DNA of 64,000 bases, taken from assembly GCF_013410345.1 (NCBI RefSeq), contig NZ_JACCFJ010000001.1, forward strand, positions 5,193,001 through 5,257,000, in the 5' to 3' direction. Below the pieces are notes generated by a model. That model had not been told where the DNA came from. It saw nothing but the letters and a program-made list of their open reading frames with translations, and made no database searches. This stretch comes from Saccharopolyspora hordei (GTDB taxonomy: Bacteria > Actinomycetota > Actinomycetes > Mycobacteriales > Pseudonocardiaceae). Below, one piece after another: positions 54,589-64,000 of this stretch; the stretch's first letter is position 1; every line of letters begins with the position of its first letter. A program made the position numbers and the translations under genes.

Positions 54589-55323
54589 ATGGCCGAGGAG
54601 CTCGAGCCGCTGCCGACGGACTGGCAGCGGGCGCTGGCGGTCGCCGCGCACCCCGACGACCTGGAGCACGCCTGCGCCGGCGCGGTCGCCGCGTGGACGG
54701 CGTCCGGCCGCGACGTGGCCTACCTGCTGGTGACCCGCGGCGAGGCGGGCATCGACAGCCTACCGCCGGCGGAGGCCGCGCCGCTGCGCGAGCTCGAGGA
54801 GCACGCGAGCGCCGCCAAGCTGGGCGTGCACTCGGTGGAGTTCCTGGACCACCGCGACGGGGTGGTCGAGCACGGTCTGGCGCTGCGGCGCGACCTGTGC
54901 CGCGCGGTCCGCGAGCACCGGCCGGGCCTGGTGGTCACGGTCAACCACCACGACACCTGGGGACCGGGCAGCTGGAACAGCGCCGACCACCGCGCGGTCG
55001 GCCGGGCCGCGCTGGACGCGGTCGCCGACGCCGGCAACCGGTGGGTCTTCCCCGAGCTGCTCGAACAGGGCTACGAACCGTGGCAGGGGGTGCGCTGGGT
55101 CGCCGTGGCCTCCGCACCGCACCCGACGCACGCCGTGGACGTCACCGAGACCCTGGAGCAGGCGGTCGCGTCGCTGGCCGCGCACGAGAGCTACCTCCGG
55201 GCGCTGAGCGGGGAACCGGTCGAGGAGCACGCCCGCCGGGTCGTGGAGGGCGTCGCCCGGCAGCACGCCCACCGCTTCGGCGGCCGACCGTGCGCGACCT
55301 TCGAACTGTTCGGCGCGGGGTGA
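54589..55323 (+). CDS. PIG-L family N-acetyl-sugar deacetylase
   Basis: 244 residues, ATG at 54589 with gggaggtgaggg upstream. The zinc motif AHPDD is at about residues 20-24, with the second site in SADHRAVGRAAL and a conserved late His region (APHPTHAVDVTETL). The family includes MshB and Mca of mycothiol biosynthesis/detoxification and antibiotic-tailoring deacetylases; which substrate applies here is unresolved. It is cytosolic and convergent with ctaB, only 3 bases apart. Confidence 0.88.
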   Translation: MAEELEPLPTDWQRALAVAAHPDDLEHACAGAVAAWTASGRDVAYLLVTRGEAGIDSLPPAEAAPLRELEEHASAAKLGVHSVEFLDHRDGVVEHGLALRRDLCRAVREHRPGLVVTVNHHDTWGPGSWNSADHRAVGRAALDAVADAGNRWVFPELLEQGYEPWQGVRWVAVASAPHPTHAVDVTETLEQAVASLAAHESYLRALSGEPVEEHARRVVEGVARQHAHRFGGRPCATFELFGAG

Positions 55324-55326
55324 CGG

Positions 55327-56262
55327 TCAGCCGATGACCGGCAGGCCGACCGCGGCGTCCACCGCGATGGCCACGAAGACCAGCGCCAGGTACGAGTTCG
55401 ACAGGTGGAACAGCTCCATCGGCTTGAACACCCGGCCGTTGCGGACCGCCGAGTGCAGGCGCTGCGCGACGATGAGGAACGCCGCCCCGGCCAGCACGGC
55501 CAGCGCCACGTAGACCCAGCTGGTCACCGGCACCAGCAGCAGCGTGCAGGCCACCGTGGCCCAGCTGTAGACCAGGATCCGCGCCGACACCTGGCGGGGC
55601 GTGGCCACCACCGGCAGCATCGGCACCCCGGCGCGCGCGTAGTCGTCCTTGTACTTCATCGCCAGCGACCAGAAGTGCGGCGGCGTCCACAGGAACACCA
55701 CGCCGAACATCACCAGCGCCGGCCACTCCACGGTGCCGGTGACCGCGGCCCAGCCGACCACCACCGGCATGCAGCCCGCAGCGCCGCCCCACACGATGTT
55801 CTGCGAGGTCCGGCGCTTGAGCACCAGGGTGTAGACGAAGACGTAGAACAGGATCGCGCTGGTGGCCAGCACCGCGGCCAGCAGGTTCGCGCCCAGCCAG
55901 AGCACGAGGAACGAGGCCACGCCGAGCACGATGCCGAAGACGAGCGCGTTGCGGCGCGGCACCTCGTAGCGCACCAGCGGCCGCTTCTTGGTCCGGTGCA
56001 TCACCGCGTCGATGTCGGAGTCCGCGACGCAGTTGAGGGCGTTGGCGCTGCCGGCCGACATGGTGCCGCCGACCAGCGTCACGATGACCAGCCACGGCGA
56101 GGGGATGCCGCGCGCGGCGAGGAACATCGCCGGGATCGTGGTGACCAGCAGCAGCTCGATGACCCGCGGCTTGGTCAGCGCGAAGTACGCGGCGACGACG
56201 CTGCGGCGACGGCCGGCGGTCTGCCCGGTCTCGGCGGGGGCGGATTCGTGGGTCGCTGTCAT
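55327..56262 (-). CDS. ctaB: Protoheme IX farnesyltransferase (heme O synthase)
   Basis: 311 residues from the ATG at 56262, overlapping the DUF3817 stop (ATGA). A UbiA-type membrane prenyltransferase with nine hydrophobic helices. The first Asp-rich motif is [20 protein letters not shown], and the second region is [20 protein letters not shown]. The [12 protein letters not shown] start is typical of CtaB. It attaches farnesyl to heme b to make heme O for the aa3 oxidase, complementing the CtaJ and CtaG-like genes elsewhere in the window. Confidence 0.96.
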   Translation of the reverse strand: MTATHESAPAETGQTAGRRRSVVAAYFALTKPRVIELLLVTTIPAMFLAARGIPSPWLVIVTLVGGTMSAGSANALNCVADSDIDAVMHRTKKRPLVRYEVPRRNALVFGIVLGVASFLVLWLGANLLAAVLATSAILFYVFVYTLVLKRRTSQNIVWGGAAGCMPVVVGWAAVTGTVEWPALVMFGVVFLWTPPHFWSLAMKYKDDYARAGVPMLPVVATPRQVSARILVYSWATVACTLLLVPVTSWVYVALAVLAGAAFLIVAQRLHSAVRNGRVFKPMELFHLSNSYLALVFVAIAVDAAVGLPVIG

Positions 56263-56654
56263 GAGGCGGGTGTTTCCTCCGCGGTCCGGGGGCGCGGCTC
56301 GGTCAGCGGCTTGCCCGCCAACCGGAGTTCGTGCCAGCGCGTCACCTTCCGCTCGGCGAAGAACGCGCCGAACGGGATGGTGCCGGCCAGCAGCACCAGG
56401 AGCATGCGCCCCAGCGGAACGCGCAACTGGGTCGTGGCGACGACGGCGACGAGCAGGTAGACCATGTACAGCCAGCCGTGCGCGACACCGATCCGGAACG
56501 TCCACGCGGTCCCGAGCTGCTGCGTCGAGCTGCCTTCCTCCCACAGCCCGGCGAGGTACCCGTACTTGAGCACCATGGCGGCGCACAGCAGGATCAACAG
56601 CACCGCAGTGACGTACGCCATGATCCGGTAGAAGATCAGCACACCAGGCTTCAC
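56259..56654 (-). CDS. DUF3817 family membrane protein
   Basis: 131 residues from the GTG at 56654, three transmembrane helices ([57 protein letters not shown]). The central [16 protein letters not shown] block is diagnostic of DUF3817. It commonly neighbours cytochrome-oxidase assembly genes, and here it is translationally coupled to ctaB. Confidence 0.85.
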   Translation of the reverse strand: MKPGVLIFYRIMAYVTAVLLILLCAAMVLKYGYLAGLWEEGSSTQQLGTAWTFRIGVAHGWLYMVYLLVAVVATTQLRVPLGRMLLVLLAGTIPFGAFFAERKVTRWHELRLAGKPLTEPRPRTAEETPAS

Positions 56655-56793
56655 GCCAATCCCTCAATCCCGCCTCGTGCCTCGAAACACCGGTGTCAAC
56701 CAGACCGTACGCCACGCACGACCAGCGTCTGCGGCGGACCTCGGCCAGAAGTGACCCCACCCACCCGGGCCGGCCGGAGCGCCCCGGCGGGCG

Positions 56794-57888
56794 TCAGACC
56801 ATCCGGTAGGCCTTGGCCACCAGTTCGAAGGAGTGCAGCTTGGTCTCCCGGTCCGGCACGTTGGCCGTGAGCATCAGCTCCTGGACACCGGTGCGCTCCC
56901 GCAGCTCGTCCAGGCCCGCGCGGACCGTCTCCGGGGAGCCGTAGACCGCGTCCGCCAGCCAGCTGTCCACGAAGCTCTGCTCGAGCTCGTCGTAGGCGTA
57001 CTCGCGCGCCTCCTCGCGGGTGGGCTGCTTGCCGGGCATGCCCTTGCGCAGGCGCAGCATGCTCAGCGCGATCGGGCGGACGATGTCGAGCGCTTCCTCG
57101 TCGGTGTCCGCGGCCACCGTCTGCACCCCGATCAGCGCGTACGGCTCGTCCAGCACCGCGGAGGGCTGGAAGGACCGCCGGTACAGCTCCAGGGCGGGCA
57201 GCGTGTTCTGCGCGCTGAAGTGGTGCGCGAAGGCGAACGGCAGGCCGAGCGCCCCGGCCAGCTGCGCGCTGAAGCCGCTCGACCCGAGCAGCCAGATCGG
57301 CGGCACCGGCCCGTTCGGCACGGACTGGATCGCCGCGTACGGGTGGTCGATCGGGAAGTCGTCGCCGAGGAAGGCCATCAGCTCGCCGAGCTGCTGCGGG
57401 AAGTCGTCGGCCGACAGCGGACCGCTGGTGCGGCGCAGGGCGCGCGCGGTCGCCTGGTCGGTGCCCGGGGCGCGGCCGATGCCGAGGTCGATGCGCCCGG
57501 GGTGCAGCGCCTGCAGGGTGCCGAACTGCTCGGCGACGACCAGCGGCGCGTGGTTGGGCAGCATCACGCCGCCGGAGCCGAGTCGCAGCGTGCTGGTGTG
57601 CGCGGCCAGGTGCGCGATCACGACCGCGGGCGAGGAGCTGGCGATGCCGGGCATGCCGTGGTGCTCGGCGACCCACATCCGCTGGTAGCCCCACGCCTCG
57701 ACGCTGCGGGCCAGGTCGGTGGTGGTGCGCAGCGCGTCGGAGGCGCTCTGGTGGGTCCCGACGGTGGACAGGTCGAGGACCGACAGCGGTACCGGCGAGT
57801 CACCGCGCGCGACGCCCTTGATCTGGTCGGCCTGGGAAGCGGTCGCGTCACCGGCCTCGGCGCGCTCCGGGGTCGCATTGGTGTCCAT
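56794..57888 (-). CDS. LLM-class flavin-dependent oxidoreductase (luciferase-like group 1)
   Basis: 364 residues, ATG at 57888. A (beta/alpha)8 luciferase-like fold: [75 protein letters not shown]. These are the signatures of the group 1 family. It uses reduced FMN (or F420) on an unknown substrate. It stands 140 bases from the DUF3817 gene and 66 bases after the monooxygenase stop on the same strand, which may place it at the end of the siderophore transcript, but its role there is unproven. Confidence 0.88.
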   Translation of the reverse strand: MDTNATPERAEAGDATASQADQIKGVARGDSPVPLSVLDLSTVGTHQSASDALRTTTDLARSVEAWGYQRMWVAEHHGMPGIASSSPAVVIAHLAAHTSTLRLGSGGVMLPNHAPLVVAEQFGTLQALHPGRIDLGIGRAPGTDQATARALRRTSGPLSADDFPQQLGELMAFLGDDFPIDHPYAAIQSVPNGPVPPIWLLGSSGFSAQLAGALGLPFAFAHHFSAQNTLPALELYRRSFQPSAVLDEPYALIGVQTVAADTDEEALDIVRPIALSMLRLRKGMPGKQPTREEAREYAYDELEQSFVDSWLADAVYGSPETVRAGLDELRERTGVQELMLTANVPDRETKLHSFELVAKAYRMV

Positions 57889-57954
57889 CGATCAGCACAA
57901 CCACCCGGGCCCCAGCGTTGTTCCTGCCTGTGCCGGTGACCACAGGCGCCGGGC

Positions 57955-59268
57955 TCAGGCGAAGCTGACCTCCCGGGCCGGCTGCGCGGGCCGGGCCCGG
58001 CGGCGGGTGAGGATCGAGTCGCGGATCTCGCCGGCGCGGACCGCGCCGTTGGACAGCAGCGACGAGGTCAGGCCGTGGGTGTGCTCGGTGCCGCCCTGCA
58101 GGTAGATGCCGCCCGGGAGGTCGGTGCGGGTGCGCACGCGGTAGTCCCGCTCCACCCGCAGCCGGCCCTCCTCGTCGCGCTCGCAGTCCTGCGCGGTCTC
58201 GCCGAGCAGCCGCTCCGGGTCGCGGGGCCGGCACCCGGTCGCGTACACCAGCAGGTCGGCGTCCAGCTCGGTGCGCTCCCCGGTCGGCAGGAACTCGACG
58301 GTCACCGCCACCCCGCCGTCGCGGTGCGCGACCTCGCGCACCCGGGAGGCGTTGAGGATCCGCAGCCGCTCCTCACCCCGCACCTTCTCCTGGTAGGAGA
58401 TGGCGTAGAGCTGCTCGATGAGGTCCAGGTCGACCACCGAGTAGTTGGTGTTGCGGTGGTAGTCCAGCAGCTGCCGGCGGACCTCGGGCGAGGCGGCGTG
58501 GAAGTCGTCCACGGCCTGCGGGTCGAAGACGCGGTTGGCGAACGGGCTGTCGTCGGCCGGGCTGTAGCCGTACCGGCTGAACACCGCGCACACCTCGGCC
58601 GCCGGGAACGTCCGGTGCAGGTACTCGGTGACCTCGGCGGCGCTCTGCCCGGCGCCGACCACCACGCAGCGGCGCGGCGGCTCGGTCAGCTCGTCCACGC
58701 GGTGCAGCAGGTCGAGGTTGTGCCACACCCGCTCGCCGAGCTCGGCGCCCGGGGGCAGGCTCGCTTCCAGCCCGACGGCGAGCACGACGTTGCGCGCCCG
58801 GTGCACCTCCAGCTGCCCGCCGTGGCGGACCACGGCCTCGAAGTGGTCGCCGGAGCGGTGCAGCTCGACGACCTCCGCGCCGTAGCGCACCACGTCGGAG
58901 ACGCGCTCGGCGGCCCACTCCAGGTAGTCGTGGTACTCGACGCGGGTCGGGAACATCGTCTTGTGGTTGATGAAGTCGACCAGCCGGTGCTTGGCGTGCA
59001 GGTAGCTCAGGAACGAGAAGTCGCTGGCGGGGTTGCGCAGGGTGACCAGGTCCTTGAGGAAGGACACCTGCATGGTGGTGCCCTCGATGAGCATGCCCCG
59101 GTGCCAGCTGAACGCCGGTTCGCGTTCGAAGAACACCGCGGAGAGGCGGTCTGCCGCCGGCGCGGTGCGGTTGTGCTCCTCCACCGCGATCGCCAGCGCC
59201 AGGTTGGACGGCCCGAAACCGATCCCCAGGACGTCGTGGACTTCTTCCTCGCTCGGTACGGCAGTCAC
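57955..59268 (-). CDS. L-ornithine/L-lysine N-monooxygenase (siderophore hydroxylase)
   Basis: 437 residues from the GTG at 59268 (GAGGGG 5 bases upstream; the frame stays open beyond without similarity). The FAD site GIGFGPSN is at about residues 15-22, the NADPH site VVGAGQSAAE near 204, and the late motif LVYATGCRP. Homologues (SidA, PvdA, IucD) hydroxylate the side-chain amine of ornithine or lysine, the first step to hydroxamate iron ligands. Neighbours (SIP reductase, MFS, MbtH, NRPS) fit a hydroxamate siderophore pathway. Confidence 0.93.
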   Translation of the reverse strand: MTAVPSEEEVHDVLGIGFGPSNLALAIAVEEHNRTAPAADRLSAVFFEREPAFSWHRGMLIEGTTMQVSFLKDLVTLRNPASDFSFLSYLHAKHRLVDFINHKTMFPTRVEYHDYLEWAAERVSDVVRYGAEVVELHRSGDHFEAVVRHGGQLEVHRARNVVLAVGLEASLPPGAELGERVWHNLDLLHRVDELTEPPRRCVVVGAGQSAAEVTEYLHRTFPAAEVCAVFSRYGYSPADDSPFANRVFDPQAVDDFHAASPEVRRQLLDYHRNTNYSVVDLDLIEQLYAISYQEKVRGEERLRILNASRVREVAHRDGGVAVTVEFLPTGERTELDADLLVYATGCRPRDPERLLGETAQDCERDEEGRLRVERDYRVRTRTDLPGGIYLQGGTEHTHGLTSSLLSNGAVRAGEIRDSILTRRRARPAQPAREVSFA

Positions 59269-59288
59269 GTTGTCCCCTCGCCTCGCAG

Positions 59289-59342
59289 GTGCCCGGTTCG
59301 CGGGCACGCGGCCGTGCCGGCGCGAGTGCTGCCTCGCGCCGG
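59289..59342 (-). terminator. Two hairpins in the SIP-monooxygenase gap
   Basis: GTGCCCG/CGGGCAC around 59289-59307, and CCGGCGCGAG (59317-59326) with CTCGCGCCGG (59333-59342), loop of six bases. They fill the 91-base gap between the two minus-strand genes and could attenuate or end SIP transcription, or simply be processing structures. Confidence 0.4.
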
Positions 59343-59359
59343 GCTGCGGTCCACGTCGT

Positions 59360-60187
59360 TCAGTCCCGGTCGTGGTTGTGCTTGTCGTGGTACTCGGTCT
59401 CGGCGAGCCCGTGCTTCCAGTAGCCGATGGCGAGCACGGAGCCGGCGTCCATGCCGCGATCGGTGCGCAGGTGGCGGCGGATCCCGTGGACGATGCTGGA
59501 CTCCCCGGCCACCCAGGCAGAGACGTCCACGTCGGCGGGCACGTCGAGCTGCTGGACGGCGTCGACGAGCTGCCGGGAGCGGCCGGCCGGGACGCCGTCG
59601 CGGTGCAGCCAGGTCCACTGCAGGTCCGGCGGGCACTCGACGTGCTGCTGGTCGGCCGGGTCACCGATCTCGACCAGGACCTGGCCGCGCGCGGTGGGCG
59701 GCAGCCCCTCGACGATGGCGGAGATCGCGGGCAGCGCGGTCTCGTCGCCGACCAGCAGGTAGTAGTCGGCGGCCCGGCAGGTCTTGCCGCCGGGCCCCAT
59801 CACGCCGAGGTGGTCACCGGGCCGCGCGTTGCGAGCCCAGTTGGAGGCCACCCCGTGCGCTCCGTGCATCACGAAGTCCACGTCGAGCTCACCGCGGGCC
59901 TCGTCGTAGCGGCGGACGGTGTAGGTGCGCATGGTCGGGCGCACGTGCGGTTCGGGCCAGCGGTAGCGGCCGGTCTCCTCGTCCAGCACCGGGAGCACCG
60001 GTCGCTCCTGGCCCTGCCGCGGCACGAACACCTTGATGTTCGGCCCGGTGTGCTGGTCCAGGAAGCCCTCGAGCTCCTCGCCGCCCAGGGTGATCCGCCG
60101 CATCGACGGGCTCAGCTCAGCGGTGCGCAGCACCTCGAGATCGCGCGCTGGGGGCCGGCTGTGCCGGAGTCGGTCCGCGGTACCCAT
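59360..60187 (-). CDS. Siderophore-interacting protein (flavin ferric-siderophore reductase)
   Basis: 275 residues from the ATG at 60187 (ggaaggaa upstream); an in-frame ATG at 60223 would begin inside the putative iron box region. The FAD-binding motif RTYTVRRYD is at about 83-91, followed by DVDFVMHGAHGVASNWARNA and GGKTCRAADYYLLVGDETAL, typical of the SIP/ViuB family. The C-terminal NAD(P)H lobe includes VAGESSIVHGIRRHLR and GYWKHGLAETEYHDKHNHD. It reduces ferric siderophore in the cytosol to release iron. It is the first gene after the iron box. Confidence 0.92.
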   Translation of the reverse strand: MGTADRLRHSRPPARDLEVLRTAELSPSMRRITLGGEELEGFLDQHTGPNIKVFVPRQGQERPVLPVLDEETGRYRWPEPHVRPTMRTYTVRRYDEARGELDVDFVMHGAHGVASNWARNARPGDHLGVMGPGGKTCRAADYYLLVGDETALPAISAIVEGLPPTARGQVLVEIGDPADQQHVECPPDLQWTWLHRDGVPAGRSRQLVDAVQQLDVPADVDVSAWVAGESSIVHGIRRHLRTDRGMDAGSVLAIGYWKHGLAETEYHDKHNHDRD

Positions 60188-60226
60188 CGACCCGTGCGTT
60201 CCTTCCTGTCCACCAACGATCATGCC

Positions 60227-60247
60227 AGTTAAGGCTAGCCTAACCAT
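60227..60247. promoter_or_regulatory. Candidate DtxR/IdeR iron box
   Basis: TTAAGGCTAGCCTAACC at 60229-60245 contains the 10-bp palindrome AGGCTAGCCT flanked by TTA/TAA. It resembles the DtxR/IdeR consensus TTAGGTTAGGCTAACCTAA. It lies 40 bases upstream of the SIP start, overlapping a plausible -10 (TATGGT on the minus strand). Iron-loaded repressor here would shut off SIP and the monooxygenase. Confidence 0.72.
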
Positions 60248-60278
60248 AGATCCACCGGCTTGTCTTCCCCGCGGTGGC

Positions 60279-61694
60279 TCAGATCTCTCGGCGCCGCCCG
60301 CCCGTGATCCGCGTCCGCGGCGCCGCCGCGGCGGGTTCGCGCACCGGCGCCTGCTCGGCGAGGCGCAGCGCCAGCGCGGCCCCGACCAGCGCGAGGCCGG
60401 CCGACACCGCCATCGCCAGGTGGTAGCCGTCGAGGCCGGGCGCACCGGCCAGCACGCAGGCCGTCAGCGCCACGCCGAGCGCGGACCCCACCTGCCGCTG
60501 CACGGTGAACAGCGTCGAGGCCCCGCCGGTGGCGGAGGCGCTGATCGTGGTGAAGGCGACGACCTGCAGCTCGGCGGACGCCGCGCCCACGAAGAACCCG
60601 GTGAGCAGCTGGACGAACGCGGCGAACCACAGCTCACCCGCGCTGATCGCGTTGAGCAGCAGGAACGAGCACGCCGCACCGAGCATGGCGGTCGCGATCA
60701 CCCGGCGCGCGCCGAACCGGCGGTGCGCCCAGCCGACCAGCTGGGAGGCGATCATCAGCCCGATCGCCTTCGGCAGCGTCACCAGCCCGGTCTCCCAGGC
60801 CGAGGCGCCCAGTTCCCCCTGGAACATCAGCGTGAAGCCGTAGAGCGTGCCGAGGAACCCGGACACGCACAGGAACAGCACCAGGCTCGCCCGGCGGAAC
60901 GACGCGTCGCCGAACAGCCCCAGGTCCAGCATCGGCGCCCGCGCGCGCAGCTGGGTCCGCACCAGCAGCGCCAGGCAGACCAGCCCGGCGCCCCCGGCAG
61001 CCCAGGTGTGCGGCGAGCCCGGGCCGTGCCGCCCGACCGACTCCAGCGCGTACATCACCAGCCCGAGCCCGGGCGCGGCCAGCGCGAGGCCCACGGCGTC
61101 GAAGCGCTTCTGGCCGGCCTCGACGTGCTCGACCAGCAGCAGCGCGCCGAACACCAGCGCCAGCGCGCCGACCGGCAGGTTCACGTAGAAGCCCCACCGC
61201 CACGTGAGGTCCTCGACGAAGAACCCGCCCAGCACCGGACCGAGCGCGGGGGCCACCGCGGTCGGCACCAGCAGCACCCGGGACAACCGGATCCGCTGCT
61301 CCGGTGGGTAGGCGCGGAACAGCATGGTCAGCGCGACGGGGCTCATCACGCCGCCGCCCGCGCCCTGCAGCACCCGCGCGAGCACCAGCTGCGGCAGCTC
61401 CGCGGCCACCCCGCACAGCGCCGACGCCAGCACGAACACCCCGAAGGCGCTGAGGAACACCCGCTTGGTGCCGAACCGGTCGCCGAGCCAGCCGGACACC
61501 GGGATGCACACCGCGAGGCTGACCAGGTACCCGACGTTGACGGCCGAGGTCGCGCTGGGCGGCACGCCGAACTCGGCGGCGATGGCGGGCAGCGCCACGT
61601 TGACGATGGTGGCGTCCATGCCGTTCATGAACATCGCCGCGACGTAGCAGACGCACACCGCGACCTGGGGACTCACCCGACGCAGCACCGTCAT
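60279..61694 (-). CDS. MFS exporter, DHA2-like (probable siderophore efflux)
   Basis: 471 residues from the ATG at 61694, which shares its A with the MbtH stop (TGATG). Fourteen predicted helices; the start MNGMDATIVNVALPAIAAEF and motif A-like GWLGDRFGTKRVFL and motif C-like segments are typical of DHA2/EmrB drug-proton antiporters. Translational coupling to mbtH and the NRPS suggests it exports the finished siderophore. Confidence 0.9.
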   Translation of the reverse strand: MTVLRRVSPQVAVCVCYVAAMFMNGMDATIVNVALPAIAAEFGVPPSATSAVNVGYLVSLAVCIPVSGWLGDRFGTKRVFLSAFGVFVLASALCGVAAELPQLVLARVLQGAGGGVMSPVALTMLFRAYPPEQRIRLSRVLLVPTAVAPALGPVLGGFFVEDLTWRWGFYVNLPVGALALVFGALLLVEHVEAGQKRFDAVGLALAAPGLGLVMYALESVGRHGPGSPHTWAAGGAGLVCLALLVRTQLRARAPMLDLGLFGDASFRRASLVLFLCVSGFLGTLYGFTLMFQGELGASAWETGLVTLPKAIGLMIASQLVGWAHRRFGARRVIATAMLGAACSFLLLNAISAGELWFAAFVQLLTGFFVGAASAELQVVAFTTISASATGGASTLFTVQRQVGSALGVALTACVLAGAPGLDGYHLAMAVSAGLALVGAALALRLAEQAPVREPAAAAPRTRITGGRRREI

Positions 61695-61882
61695 CAGCGC
61701 GCGGGCCGCATGTCGGTCCAGTTCACCTCGATGTGGTCCACACAGGACTGGCGGTCGGCCGGGCCGTGCGCGACGGTCCACCCGGCAGGCACCTCGATCG
61801 CGCTCGGCCACAGCGAGTACTGGTCCTGGTCGTTGATCAGGGCGTAGTACTCGCCGGCCGGGTCCTCGAACGGGTTCGTCAT
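61694..61882 (-). CDS. mbtH: MbtH-like protein
   Basis: 62 residues, ATG at 61882. All MbtH hallmarks are present: NPFEDPAGEYYALIND, QYSLWPSAIEVPAGW, and the end VNWTDMRP. It binds and activates NRPS adenylation domains. It starts 34 bases after the NRPS stop and is coupled to the MFS gene. Confidence 0.97.
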   Translation of the reverse strand: MTNPFEDPAGEYYALINDQDQYSLWPSAIEVPAGWTVAHGPADRQSCVDHIEVNWTDMRPAR

Positions 61883-61916
61883 CGTCGTGCTCCTCCAGTG
61901 CGGTGCGGTCCTGCGC

Positions 61917-64000
<2,084 letters not shown>

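Overview
The window is high-GC DNA (third-codon positions almost always G or C) with actinomycete gene content. Several gene orders match the mycobacterial Rv2466c-Rv2477c region (mycothiol-linked DsbA-like protein, pepN, ctaJ/DUF5130, HNH protein, glbO, GH13, thioesterase, NAD-glutamate dehydrogenase, EttA). The best guess is a member of the Pseudonocardiales (Saccharopolyspora/Amycolatopsis-like). This assignment is inferred from gene content and layout, not from a search.

1-6.2 kb: the C-terminal part of a polymorphic toxin enters from the left edge. It has a long Pro/Asp-rich linker and an Endonuclease_NS_2-type nuclease tip, and is broken by an apparent extra C in a C7 run. It is followed by an immunity array: four intact and one frameshifted YezG/DUF600-like genes plus one SUFU-domain gene. 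6.2-38 kb: mainly housekeeping genes, with the mycobacterial-type conserved order interrupted by accessory genes. These include an unusual 157-residue protein made of GVRIS repeats (12773-13246), a MarR-monooxygenase pair, a TetR-GNAT pair, a GH13 protein that appears to lack catalytic residues, and a giant TPR protein carrying recent 189-bp tandem repeats.

38.5-41.4 kb: a CopD/CtaG-type membrane protein, a DUF3558-like lipoprotein and tRNA-Arg(TCT). 41.6-46.4 kb: a decayed CRISPR region. A type I-G (I-U) csb2 pseudogene is separated by a DUF222/HNH gene from two short, degenerate arrays, each with its own copy of one leader. 46.6-48 kb: an Xre/MbcA-type antitoxin and RES-domain toxin pair. 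48.8-53.7 kb: a three-gene operon (FN3-like protein, small Cys protein, GAP1-like protein) resembling GTPase-associated conflict systems but with no GTPase in view.

53.8-57.9 kb: snapalysin, a PIG-L deacetylase, ctaB with a DUF3817 gene, and a luciferase-like oxidoreductase. 57.9 kb to the right edge: a hydroxamate siderophore locus on the minus strand: NRPS terminal module (A-PCP-TE, cut by the edge), MbtH, MFS exporter, siderophore-interacting reductase behind a candidate DtxR/IdeR iron box, and an L-ornithine/L-lysine N-monooxygenase. A 46-48 bp palindrome with GTCGTGAGTGC arms occurs at two distant intergenic sites (6856 and 46349), suggesting a dispersed REP-like element.
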